A DNA stretch of 41,528 bases from JBFEUI01 sp041547565. GTDB taxonomy: Bacteria > Pseudomonadota > Gammaproteobacteria > Thiohalomonadales > Thiohalomonadaceae. Below are positions 33,689 through 41,403 of this stretch, one piece after another. Every line of letters starts with the position of its first letter. Position 1 is the stretch's first letter. A program made the position numbers and the translations under genes. The notes beneath the pieces are model-generated. The model saw only the letters and a program-made list of their open reading frames with translations, did not search any database and had not been told where the DNA came from. The DNA lies in NCBI GenBank assembly GCA_041547565.1, contig JBFEUI010000012.1, forward strand, positions 1 to 41,528, read 5' to 3'.

Positions 33689-34171
33689 ATGCCGTCGTTT
33701 GATGTGGTGTCGGAAATCGACAAACACGAACTTACCAATGCTGTCGATCAGACAAACCGGGAGGTCAGCAATCGTTTTGACTTCAAGGGCAGCAATGCGA
33801 AGGTCGAACAGAATGACAGTGAATTGACACTGGAAGCACAGAGTGCATTCCAGATTGAGCAGATGCTTACCGTATTTCACCAGAAGATGACCAAGCGAGG
33901 GCTGGATGTCGACTCGCTCGAGCAGGGTGAGATTGATGAACGTGGCAATCGGGCCTATCTGGGCATTCGGGTGAAAGAGGGGATAGACAAGGAGACGGCA
34001 AAAAAGATCGTCAAAAAGGTCAAGGACGGCAAGCTTAAGGTACAGGCTGCGATACAGGGAGAGCAGGTGCGCATCACAGGAAAAAAACGTGATGACCTAC
34101 AGCAGGTTATTGCGTTGCTGAAGGAAACACCACTCGGACTGCCTCTGCAATTCACCAACTTCCGCGACTGA
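33689..34171 (+). CDS. yajQ: YajQ family nucleotide-binding protein
   Basis: A 160-residue protein with the typical MPSFDVVSEIDKHELTNAVDQ start and FDFKGSNA block, and two ferredoxin-like halves. YajQ proteins bind nucleotides; some members in Xanthomonas bind c-di-GMP. ATG 33689 follows GGAGG by 6 bases and matches the family start; ATG 33683 is too close to the SD. It sits 15 bases after an HD-GYP gene, consistent with a c-di-GMP link, though this is inference. Confidence 0.93.
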   Translation: MPSFDVVSEIDKHELTNAVDQTNREVSNRFDFKGSNAKVEQNDSELTLEAQSAFQIEQMLTVFHQKMTKRGLDVDSLEQGEIDERGNRAYLGIRVKEGIDKETAKKIVKKVKDGKLKVQAAIQGEQVRITGKKRDDLQQVIALLKETPLGLPLQFTNFRD

Positions 34172-34194
34172 ACTTAAACACGTTACTATCGGTC

Positions 34195-34200
34195 TATATT
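34195..34200 (+). promoter_or_regulatory. Possible -10 box just before dsbC
   Basis: TATATT six bases before the dsbC ATG would place a transcript start at the start codon itself. No SD is visible. The -35 region is poor. Confidence 0.3.
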
Positions 34201-34205
34201 CAATT

Positions 34206-34937
34206 ATGAGATACCTGCTTATTGCACTGCTAATATTTACCCCGCTTGCCCAGGCCTTCGCTGCAGACAGTGATATCGATGATATCAGGTCCGTGCTGGC
34301 GCAATACCTGCCAGGCAGCCCCGATTCAATCACTGCCGCTCCGATTCCCGGCATGTATGCGGCAACCTATGGCACCGACCTGATCTATATCACCAAAGAC
34401 GGCAGATATTTACTATCCGGTGCCTTTTATGATCTGGAGCGTGGTGCCAACCTGACAGAAGAGCATCGCACTGGTGTGCGTCGTGAACTGATGTCTGAAA
34501 TCGATGCGCAATCGATGATTGTCTACCGGCCGAAAGGTGAAGTGAAACACGTGGTCACGGTATTCACCGATATCGACTGTGTCTATTGCCGCCGTCTGCA
34601 TCAGGGCATGGAAGAGATGAATGACCTAGGCATCGAGATTCGTTACATGGCGTTTCCCCGAGCAGGCATCGGCTCGCCCTCATACCAGAAGGCGGTTAAT
34701 GTCTGGTGTGCAGGTGATAAAAACCTGGCCATGACCGCTGCCAAGAACAACAAGTCTGTCGAGACAAAAAACTGTGAGAATCCTGTGTCCGAACACTACA
34801 GTACCGGGAAGAAGATGGGGGTGAACTCCACGCCGACGATGTTGTTGCAGGGCGGACGCCTGATTCCCGGCTATGTGCCGCCCAAGCGCTTGGCGCAAAT
34901 GCTCGATACGGTCACACGCCAGGCCGGGATCAACTAA
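34206..34937 (+). CDS. dsbC: Thiol:disulfide interchange protein DsbC
   Basis: A 243-residue periplasmic disulfide isomerase. The signal peptide ends near AQAFA (residue 19); an N-terminal dimerisation domain (about 20-80) is followed by a thioredoxin domain with active-site CVYC (Cys125/Cys128; E. coli has CGYC). A second cysteine pair (Cys167 and Cys189) matches the structural disulfide of DsbC, and the cis-proline loop is STPT. The xerD-dsbC association is common in gammaproteobacteria, here with two genes inserted. No SD precedes ATG 34206. Confidence 0.93.
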   Translation: MRYLLIALLIFTPLAQAFAADSDIDDIRSVLAQYLPGSPDSITAAPIPGMYAATYGTDLIYITKDGRYLLSGAFYDLERGANLTEEHRTGVRRELMSEIDAQSMIVYRPKGEVKHVVTVFTDIDCVYCRRLHQGMEEMNDLGIEIRYMAFPRAGIGSPSYQKAVNVWCAGDKNLAMTAAKNNKSVETKNCENPVSEHYSTGKKMGVNSTPTMLLQGGRLIPGYVPPKRLAQMLDTVTRQAGIN

Positions 34938-34957
34938 CTGAATTTCGGTTGCCGTCT

Positions 34958-36253
34958 CTAGCCGCGCTCGTCAATCGGGACATAATCCCTTTTCTCTGCG
35001 CCGACATACAGTTGTCTGGGGCGTCCGATGCGCTGTCTTGGATCGGCGATCATTTCCATCCAGTGGGCAACCCAACCGACGGTTCTGGCGATAGAGAACA
35101 TCACGGTAAACATGTTGGTGGGGATGTTTAGCGCCCGGTAGATAATGCCTGAATAGAAGTCGACGTTAGGGTAGAGTTTACGCTCTACAAAGTACTCATC
35201 CTTAAGTGCAACCTCTTCCAGTTTGAGTGCCAGTTCGAAGGTCGGATTATGGCTGTCGGCATACTCCTCGAGCACCTCATGGCACATTTTCCGGATGATG
35301 GTCGCTCGCGGATCGAAATTCTTGTATACACGATGACCAAAGCCCATCAGGCGGAACGGGTCGTTTTTGTCCTTTGCCTTGGCGATGTATTTGTCGATGT
35401 TTGAGACATCGCCGATCTCCTCGAGCATGGTCAGTACCGCCTCGTTGGCGCCGCCGTGTGCCGGCCCCCACAGTGAGGCAATACCTGAGGCGACACAGGC
35501 AAAGGGATTGGCCCCGGAGCTGCCAGCCAGGCGTACCGTCGAGGTGCTGGCGTTTTGTTCATGGTCGGCATGCAGGATAAACAGCAGGTTGAGTGCCTTG
35601 ACTGCGATCGGATCGGGTTCAAAGGGTTCGCAGGGCGTCGAAAACATCATGCTGAGGAAGTTCGAGCAGTAATCCAGGTGATTTTGCGGGTACATGATGG
35701 GCTCACCGACACTGTGCTTGTAACAGGCAGCGGCGATGGTGGGCATTTTGGCAATCAGCCGGTGTGCCGAGATCTCCCTGTGACGTGGATCCTGGATATC
35801 CAGTGAGTCATGGTAGAAGGCGGACAGTGAGCCGACCACCCCGATCATGACCGCCATAGGGTGTGCATCGTAGTGGAAACCGTCAAAGAAGTTTCTCATG
35901 GTTTCCTTGATCATAGTGTGGTGAGTGATGATCTGTTCGAAGTGCCTGAGTTGGGCCTTGACGGGTAGTTCACCGTAAATCATCAGGTAGGCCACTTCCA
36001 GAAAATTACTCTTCTCGGCGAGCTGTTCAATAGGATAGCCACGGTAGAGCAGCACACCGTTTTCTCCATCAATGTAGGTGATGGTGCTTTGGCAGCTTGC
36101 CGTTGAAACAAATCCGGGATCATAGGAGAGGATCCCCATCGTGCTGTTAAGCGGTGACATCTCCAGCGCTGCGGGACCGGTGCTGCCTTCGCGCACCTGC
36201 AGGTCGATACTCTGGCCCGTCGTGTTATTGGTCAAGGTATAGTGGTCGGCCAT
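34958..36253 (-). CDS. gltA: Citrate synthase, type II
   Basis: A 431-residue enzyme condensing acetyl-CoA and oxaloacetate at the TCA cycle entry. Catalytic residues are in GPAHGGANEAVL (His), MGFGHRVYKNFDPR (His) and NVDFYSGII (Asp). Length and N-terminal extension fit the hexameric, NADH-sensitive type of Gram-negative bacteria. AAGGAG precedes ATG 36253. It converges on dsbC with only 20 bases between stops and no clear terminator. Confidence 0.98.
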   Translation of the reverse strand: MADHYTLTNNTTGQSIDLQVREGSTGPAALEMSPLNSTMGILSYDPGFVSTASCQSTITYIDGENGVLLYRGYPIEQLAEKSNFLEVAYLMIYGELPVKAQLRHFEQIITHHTMIKETMRNFFDGFHYDAHPMAVMIGVVGSLSAFYHDSLDIQDPRHREISAHRLIAKMPTIAAACYKHSVGEPIMYPQNHLDYCSNFLSMMFSTPCEPFEPDPIAVKALNLLFILHADHEQNASTSTVRLAGSSGANPFACVASGIASLWGPAHGGANEAVLTMLEEIGDVSNIDKYIAKAKDKNDPFRLMGFGHRVYKNFDPRATIIRKMCHEVLEEYADSHNPTFELALKLEEVALKDEYFVERKLYPNVDFYSGIIYRALNIPTNMFTVMFSIARTVGWVAHWMEMIADPRQRIGRPRQLYVGAEKRDYVPIDERG

Positions 36254-36583
36254 ACCCGAATCTCCTTAAGCGTTGTTGTGTGTACTCACTGAGCCGTGGT
36301 TGTGAGAGAAAGCGTCGCTGATGCATTCGATTATTCGTATATATTTCACTTTATATCAGAGTATATAGGTACGATATTATCGGTTTTCACGTAATCATAT
36401 GAAATTATGTCGTCGCACGGTGGAATATCTGTCGTAAACCAGGGTAAGTCAATGAAATTTAAATGTATTTTTATGATTCCCTGAAAGTATAGAATACTGT
36501 GGGAATAATGCCCTGTCGGCAGGCCGCAGCGAACCACCCCGGCGGCATGGGTTGTGTGTACCGGGGAGTCGGAATTCGGGGGA
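36254..36583. other. Intergenic region between gltA and cnoX
   Basis: A 330-base spacer, strongly AT-rich near 36330-36480. It contains the likely gltA promoter, which implies a long gltA leader. Near cnoX an imperfect stem CCCCGG (36537-36542) / CCGGGG (36561-36566) has no U-tract. No credible gene is present. Confidence 0.6.
36424..36452 (-). promoter_or_regulatory. Candidate gltA promoter
   Basis: On the minus strand -35 TTGACT (36452-36447), a 17-base spacer and -10 GATATT (36429-36424). It predicts a leader of about 160 nt before gltA. Confidence 0.55.
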
Positions 36584-37447
36584 TTACAGCAGGATACTGG
36601 CCATTTTGCGCCGATAGAGCGCAACCAGCTCATGGTCATTGCCCAGCAGTTCGAAGATCTTGATCAGGCCTTTGCGGCCGGCATCATCCTTGTAGGTACG
36701 GTCCCGTCGCATCAGTTCAAGCAGGCTGTCCATCGCCATTTGGTACTCCTCCGCTGCCAGATAGAGGGTGCTCAATTGGTAGCGGGCTTCGCTGTTGTCC
36801 GGATCGGCGGCCAGGGACTGTTCCAGCTGTTCGATTTCAGGCGCCTGCTCGGCAACCTCCGCGAACTCGATGCGTGTCAGCAGTGATGAAATGGACGGTT
36901 CACTGTGCAGCTCTTCGGGCAGGCCCCTGATGAACTCCCGGGCCTCGGCATAGCGACCGCGTTGTGCCAGGATTTCGGCCTGCAGAATGACAGCGTCCCT
37001 GTTCTGCGGTTCTTCGTTGAGCAGTTGCGACAACTGTGCCTCGGCCTCCTCAATATGACCGTTTTGCAACAGGGCGTGAATATTGCTCATGCGACTGTCT
37101 GGCACCTGTTCGATATGCCTGTCTATGATTTCGCGAATGGCGTTTTCCGGCAGGGCGCCGGTAAATTCGTCGACCACCTGTCCTGCCTTTACCAGCTTGA
37201 CGGTAGGTACACTGCGCACACCGAACTGTGCCGCAAGCGACTGCTCATCGTCCACATTCACTTTTGCCAGCACGAACTGGCCACTATAGTCTTCGGCCAG
37301 TTTTTCCATCAGTGGCAACAATGTCTTGCACGGGCCGCACCACGGTGCCCAGAAATCGACCACGACCAGGGTGTTGTTGGACTGCTCGACAACTGCCTGG
37401 GAAAAATTATCGACTGTAATATCAAGCGCGTAAGGGGATTGGGTCAT
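36584..37447 (-). CDS. cnoX: Thioredoxin-TPR chaperedoxin, CnoX (YbbN) type
   Basis: A 287-residue protein. An N-terminal thioredoxin domain (about 1-110) with WCGPC at 36-40 is followed by a C-terminal TPR region (about 125-285, e.g. AEAQLSQLLNEEPQNRDAV and ARYQLSTLYLAAEEYQMAMD). This is the CnoX architecture, a chaperone that protects proteins under oxidative stress. The intact CxxC suggests redox activity like the Caulobacter protein; E. coli YbbN lacks it. It lies 79 bases downstream of addA. Confidence 0.9.
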   Translation of the reverse strand: MTQSPYALDITVDNFSQAVVEQSNNTLVVVDFWAPWCGPCKTLLPLMEKLAEDYSGQFVLAKVNVDDEQSLAAQFGVRSVPTVKLVKAGQVVDEFTGALPENAIREIIDRHIEQVPDSRMSNIHALLQNGHIEEAEAQLSQLLNEEPQNRDAVILQAEILAQRGRYAEAREFIRGLPEELHSEPSISSLLTRIEFAEVAEQAPEIEQLEQSLAADPDNSEARYQLSTLYLAAEEYQMAMDSLLELMRRDRTYKDDAGRKGLIKIFELLGNDHELVALYRRKMASILL

Positions 37448-37526
37448 TGGGTTGTCCGTTCTGCAAAGCCTGTTGGTCGAGAGAAATCCCGGGAGCAGTG
37501 GCTATAGGGTGGTGCTATTGCGGCCA

Positions 37527-40500
37527 TTATTCAAGTGTGATCTCGAATGGTTGACGACAGGCGGTAAACAGCAGAATTGCCCGAACCGCCTTATCCGGCC
37601 ACAAGCGCCGAATACCCGCAATATAGTAGCCCATCTGTTCCCGATAGGGGGCGGCAAATTGCGATAAATTCGCGCCGGTGGCGTGGGCATGCGTCTTGTA
37701 ATCGACAAGCCAGACCTCGCTGTCGTTCACCAGCAGCCGGTCGATGATGCCGTGCACCGTCTTTCCAGACTCTTCCAACTGATAGATGATGGGTACTTCA
37801 TTTTCCGCCAGCACGGGTTGCTCAGGGTGAAAGAACTCGGTAAAGGCGGGATCGTCATAGAGTGTGCATGCCTCGCGCCACCACGATATAAAGTCTGCTG
37901 ACTGTGGATCGTGGCGCACATCGTTGGCAACGATGCCTGCCAGTTCATCCCACGGCCGCTCTCCGTGCTCACAGAGCATTTCCAGCATTCTGTGTATGGT
38001 GATGCCGCGCAGCTTGCCATCCTCATCGCCTTGTCCCACGGCATCGTGGCGTGAAGTGAAAGCGTGGCTGGGGGCGATCTCGCGGCCCTGCACCAGGGTG
38101 TCGAACGGTTTGAACAGTCGTGGGTCGAGCTCAATTGCGGCTTCTGCCGGGGGCACAATTGCCGCTGCGGCGGCTGGTGGCTGTCCCGTCTCCAGTAGCA
38201 GCGGCTCGGTCACCTCGCCACTGGTGCTTGTACCGAGTGCGGCGGTGATGATGCCGTACCAGCCGTACGCTTCACCACGACTCGGCTTGCAGCCGGAGAC
38301 ATAGAGCAGCTGACGGGCACGGGTCAACGCCACGTAGAGGAGGTTGGCCGATTCACGCTGTTCAGCCCGTGCCTCATGTTCGAGCTGTTCCAGGGTATAG
38401 GGAGCACGTTCATGCTTTCTGCCGACCAGCAGCAGGCTGCGGGGCCGGGCCAGTTCGGTTGGCCAGTCAACAATGGCGCGGAATGGACGATCGCGCTCTT
38501 TGCCTGATGTGGCATCAGCGAGAAATACCACGGGTGCCTCAAGGCCCTTGGCAGCATGGATTGTCATAATGCGTACCCGCTCCTGGGCCCCGGCGGCAGG
38601 TGCCTCATCCGGGGCCTCCTGTGCATCCTGCCGCAACTCCTCCAGGCGCTCGAGGAAACGGGTCAGGCTGGGGTAGCGGCCGGCATCGATCTCCAGGGCC
38701 AGCTCGATAAAGCGGGTAAGATTCGATTCGACCCGTGGCCGCAGGTGTTCGGGAAAGGCTGCACGATAGCGTCCAATGACATCGCCCTCCTTAAAGACCC
38801 GGTCGAGCAGATCATGGATGGGAATATGACCGGCCAATTGATGCCATGATTGGAGTTTTTCCGCGGCATAGCGAAGCGGGCTGTCTGATGGCAGTTGCCC
38901 TGCCAGACGGCCCAGTCTCCCCATCCAGTCGTCTGTGCGGTCGCTCGACTGGGCGAGCTGTATCAGCGCGTCGTTGTCACAGCTGAATACGGGGGAGCGC
39001 AGGACCTGGGCGAGGGCGAGATTGTTGTACGGGGTTATCAGCAGGTTGAGCAGGGCGACCATGTCGCGTACCTCAAGGCTCTCCAGCAGGGTGCCCCGTA
39101 GTGCACCCAGATAGGGGATGGCGGCCTCGCGCAGTGCCTGTTCGTAGTCGCTGACATGATTGCGGCTGCGCACCAGCAGCATGATGTCACTGTAACGGAT
39201 GCGGTGGGCATCCTCGCCCGTACCAATGATCGTCCTGTTTTCTACAAGATGCCTGATCTCAAGGGCAATGCTGCGGCCTTCACGAAGGTAACGATCGTCA
39301 ACATGCAGCCTTCTTGGTGCCGTGAGCGGGTTGCGCAGTACCTCCTGTCCCTGTTCACGCTCTTCATCTTTGTCTGTGCTGATCAGCGGCAGCACCGAGA
39401 CCCTTCCCCACAGACCGGACAGGTGGGTGTCGTGCGTTTCAAAATCTTTAATCAGTGCATCCAGTGGTGGTGTGCTGAACACCTTGTTGACGAAACGCAT
39501 AATCGCGGGTGCAGAGCGCCATGAACGGTGTTGCTGGAAGCGTCTGGCACCCATCTCCGTCTGCAGCCATTGATCGGCCTCGAGTAGCAGTCGCGGATCG
39601 GCGCGACGAAAACGGTAGATGGACTGTTTTGCATCACCCACAAGAAACACGCTGCGCTGGCGCTCCGGATCGCCGGCGGCCATTTCACTGAGCAGGGGCA
39701 ACAGCAGTCGCCACTGTGTCGGGTTGGTATCCTGGAATTCATCCACCAGCAGGTGGTCAATGCGCTGGTCCAGCTTGAACTGTACCCATTGTGCGTTTTC
39801 GGTCTGCGTCAGCAGGCGGTAGGCGCGCCACTCAAGGTCGACAAAATCGAGGGTGCGCCGTTCCAGCTTGATACGTTGGTAGTGCTCCAGCAGGCGTGAG
39901 CCGGCCCGTTGCCAAACAAGGTTTGCCTTGAGCGAGTGCAGGCTGGCAATACGCTGCTGGCACTCAAGTGCGGCCTGGTGGAGCGATTGAGCCAGTTCCA
40001 CAAAGCGCTCCCGTTCTGACGCATCCATTTTGTTCGTCTTGGCCGAAGAGACTTTGAACTGTCGTTGTTTACCCTCCCTGGTGAAAAACAGTGCACAGGT
40101 AGTCCTGAAGCGCTCATCTTCCGGCAACTCGCTGTTGCGGGCCACTTCGAGCTTTTCCAGATGGCCGAGGTGGGTTTTGGTCGGGTGCCGGGCGAGCAGT
40201 CGGGAGAACTCTTCGAGCTGCATCGCCCGCTCAGGGGTGAAAAAGAGGGGGTATGGATTGTAGTCCTCTGTTGTTTCGAACTGCTTGCAGAGGATTTTCC
40301 GGGCCGTGGCGAGCGGATCTTCGGCACCCTCGGTGAATGCCCACCAGTCACTACGATGCTCTAAAAACGCATTCAGTGAGTGGGTGAGGTTGAACTGGCT
40401 GCCACAATAATCGAGCAGGCGTTCCAGGTCCTCGGCAAGCTGAGTGTCAGGCTTGCCGGTCACCTCACTGAGTAGTGCGTCCCAGGCGGCACGTCTAAAA

Positions 40501-40931
40501 TCACCGGTTCGTTCCGCCAATTCAAAACCGGGCGGAATGTCCGCTTCAAGTGGGAAACGCCGAAGGATGGTCTGGCAAAAGGCGTGAAAGGTGGTGGTAC
40601 GTACCGGGTGGGGGTAGCGTAACAGCTGTTCATAGAGGCGACGGGCGGAGGTGCGCGTGCTGCTGCTGGGTAACAGGTGCAATTCACGCAGTTGGCTGTC
40701 AAGTTCGTCATCCCCGGCACGCGCCAGTTCGAGCAAACGCTCTGCCAACCTGCTCTGCATTTCGGCGGCGGCTTTTCGTGTAAAGGTGATTGCCAGAATG
40801 GCATCGGGACGGGCACCGCCCATTAGCAGGCGGACCAGACGGGTGACCAATAGCCAGGTTTTGCCTGTTCCTGCGGAGGCAAGTACCGTTGCGTTGAGGT
40901 CAGGCGTGCTGGCGTTGGGGGCGTGTTCCAT
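37527..40931 (-). CDS. addA: Double-strand break repair helicase-nuclease AddA
   Basis: About 1134 residues. A UvrD-type SF1 helicase has Walker A ASAGTGKT (Lys24), AITFTRKAAAEM, Walker B LLVDEFQDTN, VGDAKQSIYRFRRADP, TIHAAKGLEAPVVFLAD and LLYVALTRARQLLYVSG. A C-terminal RecB-family nuclease domain shows ITIHRML, GIIDRLL, the catalytic LVDYKTH and EQMGYYIAGI. With AddB it processes DNA ends for RecA loading. ATG 40931 was chosen, but GTG 40937 and TTG 40934 are in frame and no SD is clear. The end of addB is at the window edge upstream on the same strand. Confidence 0.93.
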   Translation of the reverse strand: MEHAPNASTPDLNATVLASAGTGKTWLLVTRLVRLLMGGARPDAILAITFTRKAAAEMQSRLAERLLELARAGDDELDSQLRELHLLPSSSTRTSARRLYEQLLRYPHPVRTTTFHAFCQTILRRFPLEADIPPGFELAERTGDFRRAAWDALLSEVTGKPDTQLAEDLERLLDYCGSQFNLTHSLNAFLEHRSDWWAFTEGAEDPLATARKILCKQFETTEDYNPYPLFFTPERAMQLEEFSRLLARHPTKTHLGHLEKLEVARNSELPEDERFRTTCALFFTREGKQRQFKVSSAKTNKMDASERERFVELAQSLHQAALECQQRIASLHSLKANLVWQRAGSRLLEHYQRIKLERRTLDFVDLEWRAYRLLTQTENAQWVQFKLDQRIDHLLVDEFQDTNPTQWRLLLPLLSEMAAGDPERQRSVFLVGDAKQSIYRFRRADPRLLLEADQWLQTEMGARRFQQHRSWRSAPAIMRFVNKVFSTPPLDALIKDFETHDTHLSGLWGRVSVLPLISTDKDEEREQGQEVLRNPLTAPRRLHVDDRYLREGRSIALEIRHLVENRTIIGTGEDAHRIRYSDIMLLVRSRNHVSDYEQALREAAIPYLGALRGTLLESLEVRDMVALLNLLITPYNNLALAQVLRSPVFSCDNDALIQLAQSSDRTDDWMGRLGRLAGQLPSDSPLRYAAEKLQSWHQLAGHIPIHDLLDRVFKEGDVIGRYRAAFPEHLRPRVESNLTRFIELALEIDAGRYPSLTRFLERLEELRQDAQEAPDEAPAAGAQERVRIMTIHAAKGLEAPVVFLADATSGKERDRPFRAIVDWPTELARPRSLLLVGRKHERAPYTLEQLEHEARAEQRESANLLYVALTRARQLLYVSGCKPSRGEAYGWYGIITAALGTSTSGEVTEPLLLETGQPPAAAAAIVPPAEAAIELDPRLFKPFDTLVQGREIAPSHAFTSRHDAVGQGDEDGKLRGITIHRMLEMLCEHGERPWDELAGIVANDVRHDPQSADFISWWREACTLYDDPAFTEFFHPEQPVLAENEVPIIYQLEESGKTVHGIIDRLLVNDSEVWLVDYKTHAHATGANLSQFAAPYREQMGYYIAGIRRLWPDKAVRAILLFTACRQPFEITLE

Positions 40932-41095
40932 CAACACAGGATAATGGGCATGGCATTACAGGTAAACCTACAATAAATAATAAGGAAACTGCTTATTTGC
41001 GTGTAGGGCATTGACGTTTAATTTTGTCATCTATCTTTGTCGATAAAATTGTTATGTCTATGTAACGCTTTGGTTTATAAGAATTTATATGTTTG
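40932..41095. other. AT-rich spacer upstream of addA and the GGA-rich RNA
   Basis: An AT-rich divergent spacer. I looked for a GacA/UvrY-type palindrome (TGTAAG-N6-CTTACA), which often controls CsrB-like RNAs. Only a weak half-site-like TGTAAC (41061-41066) was found. No gene is seen. Confidence 0.5.
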
Positions 41096-41124
41096 TTGAA
41101 TTGGTCACATTTTGTGCATATGGT
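41096..41124 (+). promoter_or_regulatory. Candidate promoter of the GGA-rich RNA
   Basis: The -35 TTGAAT (41096-41101), a 17-base spacer and -10 TATGGT (41119-41124) each match consensus at 4 of 6 positions. Together they predict a start near 41131, just before the GGA-rich stretch. Confidence 0.55.
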
Positions 41125-41130
41125 TGCCAG

Positions 41131-41372
41131 TCTACCTTGTAAATAAGGGAGACTCTGATAAGATTTTTACTAACCAGGAGGGGGAAACAGGGAGTTCCAG
41201 GACGGATAGAGGCCAGGATGCCCGATCTGCAGGAGGCGGAGAAAAGGAAATAAGCATACAGGATATGGAAAGCCTTTTGGGAGGTTCAGAGGACGAATTT
41301 CATTACATGATGTGGTGGAAAGGGATGTCAGGATATGCTGAAAAGAGACGGCCATAGGCCGTCTCTTTTTTT
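41131..41372 (+). ncRNA. CsrB/RsmZ-like CsrA-sequestering small RNA (candidate)
   Basis: A stretch of about 240 nt with promoter and terminator but no credible protein. GGA trinucleotides start at 41148, 41177, 41183, 41191, 41200, 41204, 41216, 41232, 41238, 41246, 41261, 41267, 41280, 41291, 41317, 41323 and 41331: 17 in 186 nt. Six sit in CAGGA and one in CAGGGA, the core of the CsrA recognition sequence. At 41255-41267 a CATA/TATG stem presents CAGGA in its loop, the ideal CsrA target; GGC/GCC at 41211-41222 and TCC/GGA at 41196-41206 can do the same. In the CsrB/CsrC/RsmY/RsmZ families such RNAs titrate CsrA/RsmA. The exact 5' end is inferred. An 81-codon frame spans the region but starts at TTG and looks spurious. 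Confidence 0.78.
41341..41372. terminator. Strong palindromic terminator
   Basis: A perfect 13-bp stem AAAAGAGACGGCC (41341-41353) / GGCCGTCTCTTTT (41357-41369) with an ATA loop and a U-tract to 41372. It is strongest for the plus-strand small RNA. On the minus strand it lies 32 bases past the addB stop with a short U-run (CTCTTTT), so it may also end addB transcripts. Confidence 0.92.
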
Positions 41373-41403
41373 ATCTACAACATGATCGCAGGGCCGATGT
41401 GGA

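Noticed and set aside
36346..36639. A 97-codon minus-strand frame between gltA and cnoX
   Set aside because: It overlaps the end of cnoX, spans the gltA promoter and has no protein-like features.
40950..41080. GacA/UvrY binding palindrome upstream of the GGA-rich RNA
   Set aside because: TTACAGGTAAACCTACAA and TGTAACGCTTTGGTTTAT resemble the consensus only loosely; neither has two good half-sites.
41102..41118. A sigma-54-like promoter (TGG...GC pattern)
   Set aside because: The GG-to-GC distance is one base too long for the -24/-12 consensus.
41218..41253. An 11-codon mini-ORF (MPDLQEAEKRK)
   Set aside because: Purine-rich sequence readily looks like an SD plus short ORF; it lies within the GGA motif series and has no independent support.
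41112..41357. An 81-codon plus-strand reading frame
   Set aside because: It begins with TTG, its start precedes the inferred transcript start, its stop lies in the terminator stem, and its composition follows the GGA-rich RNA. A shorter internal ATG at 41265 gives only 30 residues. The RNA explanation accounts for more of the sequence.
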